From Chrysomallon squamiferum (taxonomy: Eukaryota; Mollusca; Gastropoda; Neomphalida; Peltospiridae), in contig CM022668.1 in assembly GCA_012295275.1 (NCBI GenBank), positions 6,862,529 through 6,895,028 on the forward strand: DNA of 32,500 nucleotides. The letters run 5' to 3'. The notes below the pieces were generated by a model. It was not told the DNA's origin. It ran no database searches and saw only the letters and a list, made by a program, of their open reading frames with translations. The position numbers were made by a program, and so were the translations under genes. This document shows, one piece after another, positions 1-30,865 of the stretch (its first letter is position 1; every line of letters starts with the position of its first letter).

Positions 1-38
1 TTTTACTTAGTACAGCTAACAAAAGATATTTATGTTGC

Positions 39-99
39 TGACGTCACTTTTCATTTCTTCCCTTATCGCCAGTGACGTCATACGTTTCAAATTACGTCA
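39..99. promoter_or_regulatory. Cluster of CRE-like (CREB/ATF) sites
   Basis: Two perfect palindromic TGACGTCA sites lie at 39-46 and 73-80, and a one-mismatch TTACGTCA lies at 92-99. This octamer is the classical CREB/ATF bZIP target. The spacing of about 20-35 bases resembles a regulatory module, perhaps of a gene left of the window. Function is inferred from motifs only. Confidence 0.4.
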
Positions 100-1358
100 T
101 ATCATGTCGTAACAATCGTTTCAAACAAGCCTCCTGATACTACCAGCCGTAAGAAAACTCACGCCTTACCGTATTACATAAACATGTTTATGCATGCGCA
201 GAAGAAATTAGTTCCCTTCATTCATTTGAAATGATTCGCCTGTTAATCATGTAAATACATGCAGGTACGAATCCTGAGATTGTTAAAAGGGGGTCTCACT
301 GCTAGGCGACAACCACCGGAAGAAATGTATTAGTATAAAAAAAAAAAAAAAAAAAAAAAAAAATTCTACAGTATTTAATCACTTGGTGAAAGCAGACGAT
401 AACAAACTCGGGTTCTTGCGCACTTAATGCAGAGTGGGTGTTTGTCAGGCTTTTTTCAACAGGTGTGTGCAAGTATTCACGACCCCTCCTAAATGGCGAC
501 GGATTTTTATCTAAAGATTTGGACTTTAATGTCTGAGTTTACATCTGATACAAAGAAAAGTCAAGTGGAAGATAACTTAGAATTACTAACGTATACAGTT
601 ATTAGCTAAAAAATAATAATAATAATAATAATAAAAAGTAATTTAATTAATAAAAATAATTTAATTAACTATATATATATATTTAATATTCATGTGCCAG
701 CACATTATCATACCTACATGAGGTTTTATTTAAAATCATAAGCGTATACATAAAACTTTAAAAAAAAAAAGGAAAATATTTAAAAACTTCTACTGATAGT
801 GATAACGAAAAATATTTATTATAATTAACTCAAAATATATATAGTACTAGATGTAATTGTTACTGATTTTAGTAACTGTAGTAGTAGTTTTATTGTAATG
901 TATGTAAGCAACAGAATTTTCTGTTTTACTTATAGTGGTGATTAGTAGTGATCTGCAACTGTCTAGCAGAAGATTTGTTGCTACTGAAAAAATAATAAAA
1001 TAGTAAGAATCCACTTTTAGACTGATCAAGGTGTACATCAAAAATTTTTTTTTTTTTGAATGCAGTACAGAAATTATAAATTATTTCTTTCATTCTATCC
1101 ATTCTCTCGATCTCCTTTTCTTTCTATCTGTTTTTCTCTCAATCATTTTCTCTTCTGTTTATCTAAACATTTGTCTGTCTCTAATATCTGTATCTGTCTC
1201 TACGTAGGTGTATATATGTAGGTATTTATATATATATATATATATAAACGCACAAACACATATACACATATATATATATTCATACGCACACATCTACATA
1301 ACAATATAAACATACAAAAAGAAAATAAAATAGTTTGAATTTTTTTAAATTTTCTTAC
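100..1358. other. Non-coding AT-rich stretch with simple repeats
   Basis: No convincing coding exon is visible. It holds an A27 run (337-363), an (AAT)n run (about 611-634), a (TA)n run (1227-1246) and a pyrimidine-rich stretch around 1090-1200. The one open frame of note (minus strand, 64 codons, 847-1041) has low-complexity residue use and no recognisable domain. If the putative promoter at 1359-1565 is real, this would be intron 1 of a leftward gene. Confidence 0.5.
337..363 (+). repeat. Poly(A) tract
   Basis: An uninterrupted run of 27 A residues. It could be the tail of an old retroposed element, since a box-B-like GGTACGAATCC lies upstream at 264-274, but no box A, flanking duplication or element body supports that. 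Confidence 0.7.
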
Positions 1359-1467
1359 CTTGTCCATCACCACGGAAAAGCAGTTGACTGGCCAAAGATC
1401 TGATTGTGTTTAGACAGGTCAGTTGTTATCAGCACCGGTCTAGGAAGACAGGTGAGAAAACATCATA
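1359..1467 (-). other. Putative first exon of a minus-strand gene running out of the window to the left
   Basis: On the minus strand an ATG at 1367-1365 opens Met-Asp-Lys and is followed directly by a strong donor, AAG|GTAAGA, at 1359/1358. An in-frame stop (TAA) lies upstream, so the ATG would be the first of its frame. A TATA box and CCAAT box stand at expected distances upstream (1494-1489 and 1565-1558), predicting a start of transcription near 1465. No second exon is recognised between 1 and 1358. The product is unknown. The exon could be chance, but promoter elements and donor agree in order and strand. Confidence 0.3.
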
Positions 1468-1479
1468 CCTGTGTAACCA

Positions 1480-1568
1480 GGCGAACTGTTTATACTCCGC
1501 GACAAAAACGAGACTCGGTTTTATTTACTGTCCAGTTTAAAAGTAAACAGACGTTCTGATTGGCTGAA
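1480..1568 (-). promoter_or_regulatory. Putative minus-strand core promoter (CCAAT box + TATA box)
   Basis: Read on the minus strand, CAGCCAATCAG (NF-Y-type CCAAT box, around 1566-1556) is followed about 65 bases later by GTATAAACAG (TATA box, TATAAA at 1494-1489). The stretch is richer in CG dinucleotides than its surroundings and lies just downstream of a 60-bp minisatellite. The assignment rests on motifs and spacing only. Confidence 0.35.
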
Positions 1569-1657
1569 AATACGGAATATAATTTTTATTTTTTATTATT
1601 ATTATTATTATTCATTTACGTTGGACATTAAAACAGTGCATCCACTGTAAGTACCTT

Positions 1658-1845
1658 GCATTGTATGAAACAGCAACGACAACACATCTAGGTTTTTGTA
1701 AATAGGTAACGTAAATCGCATTGTATGAAATAGCAACGACAACACATCTAGGTTTTGGTAAATAGGTAACGTAAATCGCATTGCATGAAATAGCAACGAC
1801 AACACATCTAGGTTTTGGTAAATAGGTAACGTAAATCGCATGGTA
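1658..1845 (+). repeat. 60-bp minisatellite, about three near-identical units
   Basis: The unit (CATTGTATGAAATAGCAACG to GGTAACGTAAATCG) repeats with a period of exactly 60 bases, starting near 1659, 1719 and 1779, with only a few substitutions between copies. Because 60 is divisible by three, the minus strand has a short repetitive open frame (1608-1841), which is a by-product and not a gene. Confidence 0.9.
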
Positions 1846-2060
1846 TGAAACTGCGGCTACGACTCATACAAAAACTGCGCCCACTACAACCACAGTGCAG
1901 AGAGGTAAAGTATATCGTATCGTATAAAACAACAACAACGACACATACAAATACTATGACAGCTACAACTACGTTGGAGAAAGATAACATAAATCGTATG
2001 GTGTGATACAGCAGCCACAACACTTACAAATACTGCGTGACAACTACAGCTACTATTATG
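1846..2060 (+). repeat. Diverged continuation of the minisatellite with a period near 79 bp
   Basis: The landmark ATCGYATNGTRTGATAC recurs at about 1835, 1914 and 1993, a spacing of 79 instead of 60. Each longer unit carries an extra segment of the type ACTACAACYACRGTGGAGA. The copies are more diverged than the 60-bp units, so they look like the older form from which a shorter unit was derived and recently amplified. Confidence 0.7.
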
Positions 2061-2319
2061 TTTCATTCTGTGTTATTGAGATGTGTTAACGACAGAATGA
2101 AACACATTGCAATTGTTAAAATGTATCTTTACGTATGTATGGATGTCGTATTCATAATAAATGTTCTGTGCTCTAAGAAAAATTTTCTTATTAAATTATT
2201 CGTAACGATTATAAATATATCTTATAGTTCCCAGTAATCGTTTTATTTTATATATATTATGAATCAGTCGCATGCTTATCTATATCTTTATATCTATACA
2301 CACACATACACATTTATAA

Positions 2320-2435
2320 CTGTTGATATATAGCTGTTGATACATCTGTTGATACATAGCTGTTGATATATAACTGTTGATACACAGCTGTTGATACACA
2401 ACTGTTGATACACAACTGTTGATACATAGCTGTTG
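2320..2435 (+). repeat. 14-bp minisatellite (CTGTTGATACACAA type)
   Basis: About eight head-to-tail copies of CTGTTGATAYAYAR, one of them shortened to 12 bases. The array ends on CTGTTG, which is also the first six bases of the dispersed block starting at 2430. Confidence 0.9.
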
Positions 2436-2577
2436 TATTTCATTCATATTTCCTCTCCGATTAAATAATGTGTCAGGCAGTGAATGAATGAATGAATGAA
2501 TGATTGAATAAGTGAATGAATGATTAAATTAATGAATAAATAAAGAAATAAGTAAGTTAACTGATCATTCAGTTAAT
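2430..2577 (+). repeat. Dispersed repeat block, copy 1
   Basis: The order CTGTTGTATTTCATTCAT, then TCCGATTAAATAA, then a (TGAA)n run, then AATAAGTAAGTTAACTGATC and CATTCAGT is shared with 3711-3870. It contains an imperfect (GAAT)n tract at 2481-2535. No coding capacity or terminal repeat is seen. Confidence 0.75.
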
Positions 2578-2694
2578 ATATATATATGTGTGTGTATATA
2601 TGATCGATATATAACAACCGTTATTAATATTTAAAATATTTTGAGGTATGGTTTAATATAAATTCATTTGTTCACGAGTTATTCCATTCTGTCG

Positions 2695-3710
<1,016 letters not shown>

Positions 3711-3870
3711 ATGTAACTGTTGTATTCATTCATGTTTTCCCTCCGATTAAATAAAGAGTGTTCAGGCAATGAATGAATGAATGAATGAGTGAATGAGTGA
3801 ATGAATGAATGAAAGATTAAAGGAATGAATGAACAGAGGAATAAGTGAGTTGATCGATCATTCAGTCAAC
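3711..3870 (+). repeat. Dispersed repeat block, copy 2
   Basis: This is the same series of landmarks as 2430-2577: ATGTAACTGTTGTATTCATT, CTCCGATTAAATAA, a GTTCAGGCA/GTCAGGCAG word, a (GAAT)n tract and AATAAGTGAGTTGATCGATC. The copies lie about 1.29 kb apart in the same orientation and differ mostly in length of the tetranucleotide run. Confidence 0.75.
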
Positions 3871-4059
3871 GGCAGTGTAAGGAATGAATGAACGATTAAA
3901 TGACGAATGAAAGATGTAGTGAATAAATGAATGGATGAATTTATGAACCAGTCAGTGAAATTAAATTAAATTATTCATAATGTTTTTAAGGCACTTGAAT
4001 GACGGGTAGACGAAATTCATTTGCAACTGAATGAAAGATTTGTAGATAGAGAAGGATGT

Positions 4060-4194
<135 letters not shown>

Positions 4195-4636
4195 TACAGT
4201 TCTGTTTATTACACCTATACAAGGAACAAGTGTATGTCTGGTACATGCTGTGACATTACAATGTAAACATGACAAATTTTAATTTAATTCTCTTCAAAAT
4301 ACCCTATATCAAACACAATATAAGTAAAGTTCATAGCGACTTTGGCTGAAAAACTATTATCTAAAGACTAACACAAACAAAACGACTTTTGGAAACAGTT
4401 CTTAGATTATTCTGAACAGGAAAGTAACGTTTATCTTTTATGTCAATGCTAATTTTGTTTTAATGGTTTTTCTTATTATCTTTTATTGTTTTTTTATATA
4501 TTTTATTTTCTCTCCTTATGATTCATTTGAAGATGTTTCTATATTAGAAAGTGGATCAAAGTTTAACATAGCTATAAATGTCTTTCAGAAAATATATATG
4601 CACATAACATTAAATATCTAATATCATGTATAAGGG

Positions 4637-4798
<162 letters not shown>

Positions 4799-4835
4799 TA
4801 AATAAACATATCTGGGTGCCAAAAAAAAACAAATT

Positions 4836-4943
4836 AAAACAAAACAAAACAAACTAAAATAAAATAAAATAAAATAATCTAATATAAAATAAAATAAAAT
4901 AAAATAAAATAAAATAAAATAAAATAAAATAAAACAAAACAAA
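4836..4943 (+). repeat. (AAAAT)n / (AAAAC)n pentanucleotide microsatellite
   Basis: A roughly 108-base array of AAAAT units with AAAAC units at both ends, interrupted once near 4876. Confidence 0.95.
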
Positions 4944-6407
4944 GTAATAACTCATTCGAATTTTATTAGATCATTTGTTCGTACTGTCATAATAAACACT
5001 TTTTGTACATAACACCAATGCTACACTTTAAAATATGTGGACACCAGTTTCAAGTGTTTAATATGTGCAGACAGGCAAGAATGGGTGTCCTACGTGAACA
5101 ATCATTAATTTTATATTTATTGTTACAGAAGGCCAAATATTTTACATAATGCGGCTATCTGTGACACTTAGAAGTTTTAAATGTTTACTGACATACATAT
5201 TCATGAATAAGAAAGTAGGACAGGTCAGGTGTCCGAAAATAGTCGTGGATTTTGTTCTACAGCTGTGAAGTAGAAAGCTTTTTAGATCTAGTCTAACTTG
5301 TAAAGTGTTGTAAGCCATTAACGATCAGAGGTAATAATCGATGCCGTGGAGTTTGTCGCGACTGTTTTAATTCTCCTTACAATGTTTTTACCTCTGTTCT
5401 TCCCGGGGTTTTGTGTTTGGTTGGTTTTTACGGTTTTTTGTTGGGTGTTTTTTTTTTTTTTTTTTTTTTTTGTTTTGTTTTGTGTGTGTGCGTGTGAATG
5501 TGTTTTTTTTTTTTCATTTATTTTAATTTATTTATTTAATAGTAGTTATGATTATTTCTGATTATTAAATTATTATTATTATTATTATTATTAAGCTGTA
5601 TCCTTTTATTATAATTTATATTCCTAATGGAGAATAAAAGTGCATGTTTTTTTTATCGATACCGACATGCACAAAAATTGCATGGTTACAGTTATTGTTT
5701 ACTTCAGGCTATTTTTATCCTGTGGTTATTAAATTTCAGTGTTAAACATAAAAATATACACAACAGCATATAAACCTACATATGCATGCATGCGTACATA
5801 TTCAAGCACGTGTACGTGCATAGATAGCGTTACAAACAGTTACATACATAATTATTATATACATAGATACAAACACAAATGCATAGACACGCGCGCGTAC
5901 ACATGCATACATACATACATACATACATACATACATACATACATACATACATACATGCATATATAATTCACATACATACATACATACATGCACGTTCGCA
6001 AACAGCTTTCCTACCTACATATCCACCTTTCTAAGTGCATACCTATGTTACCATAGTGTTCAATTCAATGACGTCATGGGGTATTTTTCGTAGCAACGTC
6101 ACACAGAAAACGTAACTACAGTAGTGTTGCATGCAGAATACATCTGTGTGTCGGTTGAGTGAGTATATTTGTAAGTATATTTGTAATTTGTATTTACAGG
6201 TGAGCACGTGTATATGTCTTTCTGTGTCAGTCTGTGTTTGTGTCTGTTTTTGTGTCTGTTTGTGAGTCTGTACGACTGTAAAATAACGATTTTAATTTTA
6301 TATAATAAATAATTGCATGCTGTTAAACAATTACTACTTGCTTTAGTTGTTGCTTTTTTGGGGGGGTTCTTGTTGTTTGGGTGCTTGGTTTTGTTTGCTT
6401 TTTTCAT

Positions 6408-6438
<31 letters not shown>

Positions 6439-7486
6439 GATTTGTTTGTTGTTGGGGGTGTAGGGGTCCGAATGAGCTAACAATTTTTATTTCTTTGAAT
6501 TTGAAAACACATTATTAATACATTTACTACCTTTTATTCAAGTGATATTTTTATTATAAAAAAAATAATTTATCGTTTTCAAAATGTGTATATATTGGTA
6601 GAAAACGTATTTAAATTAAATATTAACACACACAGATACACAGACGCACGCACGGTTCAGGCAATTGTGTTAAGTAAATTTTATTTACACACTTTTAGAT
6701 TTTCAGCATTAAGTTTTAAGTAACATCCAATGTTGTTGATTATTCGCAATATCTAATGAAAAAAGTCAATCAGTATCCAACTTCATTTTTTTTTTTCTTT
6801 CTTTGCTTTTGTTACAAAACTGAAAGCTAAATAGTAATATCGTTTTGTTTACAATTTCTTCTCTATTATTTATTTTTTGCATATTTTATTTAGAATCCAA
6901 ACAGACACTTTATTAATTTGAAACATTAAATGAATATATTTCAAAAGAAATGAAATCGTAATGAAAACCGGACGTCAAATTGAAAAGCAGCTAAAGTTAT
7001 TTTTCTTGCTTTTGACATGGCCCCTTACTTAGGAGTGCCCGGATGTTCGGTTTACAATCAGACTGAGAAACTGTCGCGTTATATTTTGACCGCGTTTAAA
7101 TCAATTTTGATAGAAATATGTTTAAAATTTTACTTAATCAAGTAGTTTAGCAATCCGTATGCTGTTTCTCTTTATCCCGAAGTACCGTCTGCGTTCTCTG
7201 TTCGACAGAAAAGACTTGAAATATCGATATCGGTGAACGTATTTTCGTTGTTCACAAGCATAGACTTTCACGTGTCCTTTTAGCTTCGATTGTATTCGGC
7301 AAAACAGACTTTTAATATACTTTTTGAATAACAATGAAAGTTATTTAACTCGATAGACACTATGGAAACAGTAACCAAAAGAACACTCTAGCATTAGATT
7401 TTGCGAATAATAGTACGACTGTAATCGGTAGCTCAACTAAAGGTGCTAGACTTTCTACAATTTAAGGACAAAAACAAAGCCCAAAT
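4944..7486. other. Upstream flank of the SOSS-B gene: non-coding, repeat-rich
   Basis: No coding exon is recognised. It holds poly(T) runs (5448-5471 and 6411-6437), an (ATT)n run near 5568-5592, a (CATA)n array (about 5907-5955), a TGTCTGTTT-rich stretch near 6220-6265 and one perfect CRE octamer TGACGTCA at 6069-6076. From about 7000 the sequence becomes more complex and richer in CG, as expected near a promoter, but I see no TATA box. The promoter of the downstream gene probably lies in the last few hundred bases. Confidence 0.5.
5907..5955 (+). repeat. (CATA)n microsatellite
   Basis: About twelve CATA units, with further short CATA runs on either side (5974-5988). Confidence 0.95.
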
Positions 7487-11768
<4,282 letters not shown>

Positions 11769-12491
11769 AATAATTTTTTTTTTGTTTTTTTTTTTTTTTT
11801 TTTGGGGGGGGGAGGGGGATATAATAAATTTAAAATATTGTTATTTTAAAGGAAACTAATTATGAATTTTAAAAAAGTAGAAGAAAATTTGTCTTTTTAA
11901 AAATGTTGTATTTATTTTCTTTATATTAATTCATTTTCTCTGTATTTATTTTAGCCTTTTAATTGAATTTAAACTTTATTTTTCTTGAGAATACAACACA
12001 GTATAGTTAAATAACATTTACTTTAAAAATTGTTGATGAGAAAATGGTGAAGACACCAATTAACAAAATTTGGATTTATGAAGAAGGAAATAATGAAATT
12101 ATAATTATTTATTTAAATTTAATTTCTTCAAACAATCAAGAAGAATCTGGGAATCAGTTCAATTTTTATACATCAAATAACTTACATTTGCAATATTGTT
12201 TGTTACTTTTTTTATTTTGTTTATTTACTTCTTTCAAAGGGAAATGGAAGAAAGCAATTTGAATTATCTCCCTTTATACAATTAAATAGTCGGGACTGGT
12301 TTACTTAATCAGCAGTAATTGTATGTCTGACATTAATTAACAATATAAATACTTTTTATGTGAAAAAGGCCTGTCGGTTGTCGTGTGTGTAATTTTAATG
12401 ATATTTGTAAATGTTTGATATTACAAAATAATGTGACAATGTCATATGTTCATTGTAATTGTTTTGTCTTCTTTTTTCAGAAGATAATAAA
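11769..12491 (+). other. Probable SOSS-B 3' UTR region
   Basis: The stop is followed by a T-rich run (11774-11803) and a G-rich run (11804-11818). AATAAA hexamers occur at 11823-11828 and 12486-12491, among others; which is used cannot be told. A plus-strand open frame at 12044-12262 has no recognisable domain and is probably UTR noise. Confidence 0.45.
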
Positions 12492-14389
12492 CTGAACCGA
12501 GGAGAAATGAAATGAAATAAAATAAAATAAACATTTTCAGAAATATTTTCAATTTAAAATTTTACAGGACAGAAAATTGTTGAAGAGAATACTTTTTTTA
12601 ATAGTTGTTGTTGGAACTCAAATCTTAACATTGGGAGGGGTACTTTGCCATTTGGTTGAAATGGTTTCATATTTAATTTTTCTATCACAATTTATTTGGT
12701 GTAGCCATTTTATTTATTTTTTTATTTTGGTAGGATTTTTTCTTTTCTTTTTTCTGTGATATATATTCCATAATCCAAGTTATAAATGAATAATGATAAA
12801 ATTACCAGGCACTCTAATACTTCACACATTTTTCTGTCATTATTTACTTAATTGCAGGAGTTATCTGCCCATTTAACATTTAAAACCTCTTCAGTGATAT
12901 GAAGAAACAGTCAAATTATATTCTGCATACATCTAAGTTAAATTTTTTCTTTTGGCCTATGAATAATAAAGTATAACAAACTGATTAAAAACTTTCAGTG
13001 TATCATCATTCTTCTGTAGTCATGACAACAGTGCATACATGGTGGATTTGTTCAAAATAATTAATCATTTACGACATAGGAAGTAAATTGCTTCACAACT
13101 GGGGTCTGAAGATAAAAAAGGTGACATTCAAGTCTTTTTATAACAATATTATTTTATTGTTATTTTTTGTTATTATGGTCACCAAATGAAGTAAAATAAA
13201 AAGGTGCCTTTTGAAAGATTAAAATGCTTGACTAGCGTCTAAGCAAATTAATTTTTGACTTGTTCATGACATATGGAATATTCTTTGTAATTCTTCCATC
13301 ATTTAAAAGATTCAAGAATCTATATTTTGCGTACGAAGTATAACTAACTGTAAACCACTATTTCCATTGCACTATCCTTTTATGAACTGATCATCAACCT
13401 GGGCATATTTCAATGTCAAAAATATATTTACATCTTCTGGACATATATCATTTTATGCTTTTAGTTAATTCCAGACAAACATTATCTTAAACTTTCACAG
13501 TTAATTCTGAATGATTGTTACCTTAATGTAGTTCAGCATTATTTCCAGTAATACAACTTTCTTTTCATAGGAAATTTTGTGATGTAGAAAATAATCTTCT
13601 GCTACTAAGGAGTTGACTTTTTTCTCTCTTTTTTTTTTAAGCTATGACATTCACTTGATCAATTACATTTCAGGAACTAATTTACATACAAATCACTTTC
13701 TTAACACTGGTTAATGAAATTATAAAGTCTGAAAAGGAATTTCAATGATTATATATTTTAATTTTTCATAAATTGTTTCTACATTTTAAAAACCAGCAAA
13801 TTTTTAAAAGGTCTACTGTGAACATTTGTGTGAGTTTTTCAAAATAATGTAAAATGATAAAACAATCTTTTTTAACTTTTTCAGTACCTTTACACCTAAA
13901 CTCTTGAATTTCATGACCGTTTCGTAAGCATCTGCTTGATTTTCATCAGCCCAGTGTCTTCAGTTTTGCTATAAAATGATAATACCCACTATGACAATGA
14001 AGAGGTCAATGTACAGACTTAACAGTATGACAGCACCTTTAGGGTCACATCTTACTGAATGGATTTGAAGAATAAGCCAGACAGGCAATCCAAGCCAAAT
14101 TTGTGCTACTAATTAAAGACTGATACCTTCTCTCCATAAAGTTTTATTATTAAATGTCAGTATTTTGGATAGTTTAATGGTTCACCTCTATAGAACTGCA
14201 TTACCAAAGCAGTTTTTGCACAAATATATAAAAATGCTTGGTATTCATGGTATTCCAACATTTTTGTCATCCTTATTTTTTTTCTATAAAATATTTGATC
14301 CAGTGTTGTGTGTGTGTGTGTGTGCATGAGAATAAAAATGATCGAAATAAAATTAAAACAAAACAATGTGTCTATACAAAACACCATCG
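12492..14389. other. Convergent intergenic region
   Basis: AT-rich single-copy sequence with no recognised gene. It contains a short (TG)n run at about 14304-14322. A further minus-strand poly(A) hexamer (TTTATT on the plus strand) lies at 14143-14148. 3' UTRs of both flanking genes may reach into it. Confidence 0.45.
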
Positions 14390-16274
14390 TTTATTTTAAC
14401 ACTTAATCATGGCTATAAATCATTAGAACAGACAATACAAAATGATCAGAGTCTTCTATAATGGAGTAAACTACAAAAAAAAAAAAAGCCTGTTCTATGT
14501 CATGCAAAATGTATACAGATATAGTAATAATAAACTGTATGATTTGGAGAAAAGAGATCTATATAAAAGCTTAAAATCTGAAGAAAGAGAAAAGCCATTT
14601 TAATGTGTAAGCAATGTACAAAAGCTTAATGAAAGGGTTTTAAGATAGATTCAGAAAGACAGTATATATATATATATTTATATCTATGTATATCATAAGA
14701 AGACTTTTTTTCCCTCAAAATATAAAAAGTAATGTACAGCCGGCTGTTTTTAGAAAGCTAAAAATCTTATCAAAAAGAAATAGGAAATTGAAAATCTCGA
14801 CTGACATTGTAAACTTGAGGAAAATGTATATATTAACAAGCATTAAAAATGTAATTTTAAGTGTAAAATGTTTCAAAATGCATGTTCTAAAATCATTACA
14901 GAAAGAAAGAAAAAAGAAGAAAACTGAAATTAGAAATTTTCCTTTTTTTTAAAATTGTGAATTAGATACCTACGACTCGTGTACTCAAGACAGCTGTTTA
15001 GTATTATATTTTAATGTTACAACAGAGAGGTCAACAGAGGTTATGTGGGAATAGGTAAACAATATGTAATACATATGATACTGATAACTGCAAAATCAAA
15101 TGCCAAAAAATTACAGTACAAAATCAGATGCAAATTAAATTACTAAATTTATACATATGAAACTTAAATACAGCTAAATGGATGAACAATGGTTTTGCAC
15201 GTTTTATAAAACATGAAGCAACATTTTGAATAAACTGCTGAAATCAACAAAACAAAACAAAACTACTAAAAAAACTCATAAAATCACTTTTATATTATCC
15301 CCACTGCACAATATAATTTGATAAAAACAGCAACCAAACTAAAAATTATTTACTTATTTCAGCAACTGAGTCAAATCAGCTCCAAGAAAATAATTTGTTA
15401 AACAGAATTTTAACAGCAAAGCAAAAATTAAAAAACAAACAAGAATTTTGTTTCTTCTTATTTTAACTATTAAAGAAAGGATTACAGTATTGGTTTGTGG
15501 TGGGGTTTTTATTTTCATTTATTTTTATTTTGATTTTAAGTAATTTATTGTAATTATAACAAGAAAAAAAAAAACTCGGAAAAGTGATCTTAAAACCCAT
15601 CTAAAATGAGAATTTTTCTACAGATTACTCATTCGTTCATCAATGGTTTGACATTACACAATATAATGGCAATAAAATGTATGACAGTATGGAAAAATAA
15701 AAATGATTATATACAAAGTGGTCCTATGTAACACATTTAGGGTTTTCTGAACCTGGTTTTTACTTCACAACAGATACCAAATTTTTTTATACATTTAAAA
15801 TTAAATGTTTTTATTTTGATTTCTTTGTTTAAAGAAAAAAAATAATTAAAAAACCCCACCCTCATATGATTTTAGCAAAAATGATTTTTCATAAACATTT
15901 CTGTATGTGGATTAGTCCATATACCAAAATAAAAATTATAAAATAGTTCTTGTTTAAATGTCGTTAGTGATTCTAGGTGGTTGTATTTCCATCCTCTTCC
16001 ATAAGGCTGATTTCAAAAGGCCATAAGATACACAATTAATGGAGTTAAAAATATCTAAATGGTTCTGATATGTACTTGTATATATACCTTATTTCAACCC
16101 TAAGGAAAAGGACCCTGTCAACCAACCAACCAATCAGATCTGTTCTTTCAATGCAATCTATCCAATATCTGGATCTGTCACATCTCTCATAAGTAGAGTG
16201 AGAGAAAAAAATAAAATATAAAATAAAAATTAATGTTAAAAACATCTTTTTATGTCAAAGGTCACATATGCAGA
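14390..16274 (-). other. CTNNB1: Probable beta-catenin 3' UTR
   Basis: No coding potential is seen below the beta-catenin stop. Candidate poly(A) hexamers on the minus strand lie at 14395-14390 and, closer to the stop, in the T-rich stretch around 15508-15530. The UTR could thus be about 0.75 or 1.9 kb long. Length is a guess. Confidence 0.4.
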
Positions 16275-29695
<13,421 letters not shown>

Positions 29696-29699
<4 letters not shown>

Positions 29700-29710
29700 G
29701 ACGCAGACAT
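29696..29710 (-). promoter_or_regulatory. Four-codon uORF overlapping the beta-catenin start codon
   Basis: ATG TCT GCG TCA TGA: the uORF stop shares bases with the main start as ATGA. Its ATG has T at -3 (weak context), while the main ATG has G at -3. If the UTR intron is spliced as predicted, this uORF lies in the mature mRNA. Confidence 0.6.
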
Positions 29711-29726
29711 TAAGCAAAAGTCAAAT
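29700..29726 (-). other. CTNNB1: Beta-catenin 5' UTR part of coding exon 1, preceded by a UTR intron
   Basis: A 3' splice site with a long pyrimidine tract (TTTTTATTTTTCAG, AG at 29728-29727) lies 27 bases before the start codon. The gene therefore has at least one upstream non-coding exon, which I cannot place. Confidence 0.7.
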
Positions 29727-30687
29727 CTGAAAAATAAAAAGTGAAAAAAAAAATTAGCTTTTATAAAATGTTAAAAATTACAGTGCTCTTTAACATTTTC
29801 AAATTTGTTAAGTTCATGTAAACATGCAGTCTGACTAATAAACGTAATTTCTATACGAGACTAAATTTAGATGTATTGTTACGTGTGTATGTTTTTAAGT
29901 ATGACAAATTGTTTTATAGGCATGACATGAAATTGTCAGATCATTCAGTAAATGTTTAACCAGGGGTTATATCAAAAGGTTTACATATAATACAAACACC
30001 TTAACATTTTGCAATCAAAGCTGGGCTGTTTTGGGAGGGGGGGTTTAAATGAAATAAAATTTAAAACAAAACACACACACAAAAAAAAAACATTTAATGA
30101 TTGTTTGATTTTTTTTGAATTTTTATACAACAACATTACATCATACTGAAAGATTTTTATAGCAATAATTAATATTACATTATCATTTTATTGTTATAGT
30201 AGAATAATTACATCCCTCAATAATAATAATACAATGGTTATTTATTAATATAAAATTTTAAATCAAACCAAAACAAAGGCAAATAGCAAACAGATGATCT
30301 TAAAATCTGTAATTCTATTGACTACATACTTAACAAAGCAAAATTCAAAGTAAAACATCCAACATGCTATAGTCACTTTTAATGACTAAATTACATGTAC
30401 AACGTATCTATATAAAATATACTCTGACACATGACACTGATAAAACATTCATACATAATCTCATTATTTCAATGTTCAAAACAGAGGTGCCTTCTTTGTT
30501 ATTTCACATACATGGGAGAAAAATCATGCCAACACTTATCATTAGCAGCTAATCAGAAGCCAGCTTCTGAAGCAATCGACCAATCAGATGAAGTGTTGTT
30601 GATGGGGCACAATAATGAGTTCGGTGGAGCGTGAAGGCTGCCATTAGTGTCAAGCGAAAGGTACAGAGGCTTGGTATTATGGCAGGT

Positions 30688-30697
30688 CTATTTATAG
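30688..30697 (-). promoter_or_regulatory. MEF2 consensus overlapping a TATA-like box
   Basis: CTATTTATAG fits the MEF2 consensus CTA(A/T)4TAG and, on the minus strand, reads TATAAATAG. It sits about 1 kb upstream of the first predicted beta-catenin exon, in a stretch richer in CG than its surroundings (30560-30700). It could be the core promoter; no start site can be fixed. Confidence 0.3.
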
Positions 30698-30865
30698 ACA
30701 AACAGCTCAATGAACCAACAGCATGTCAGATGTCAAAACAGACCAGCAAAAACTGTTTTCTCAACTAGAAGCATTTATGTGGGCTCTGACACTGCTGATA
30801 AGATAACTGACCTTTAAGTGAGTGTGTATCTGTGATATTTGAAAGTGTGTGCTATGTGTATGTAT

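Noticed and set aside
264-363. tRNA-derived SINE (box-B-like GGTACGAATCC, then a poly(A) tract)
   Set aside because: No box A at the right distance, no flanking duplication and no second copy in the window.
1608-1841. Minus-strand frame with three 20-residue repeats (MRFTLPIYQNLDVLSLLFH)
   Set aside because: It is the translation of a 60-bp minisatellite whose period is a multiple of three; the diverged units break the frame.
3711-3870. CRISPR-like array in the evenly spaced GAAT and CATA repeats
   Set aside because: The units are tetranucleotides without spacers, in nuclear animal DNA.
7134-7334. Basic 66-codon minus-strand frame upstream of SOSS-B
   Set aside because: No recognised domain or splice context; it lies in the likely promoter region and its length is within chance.
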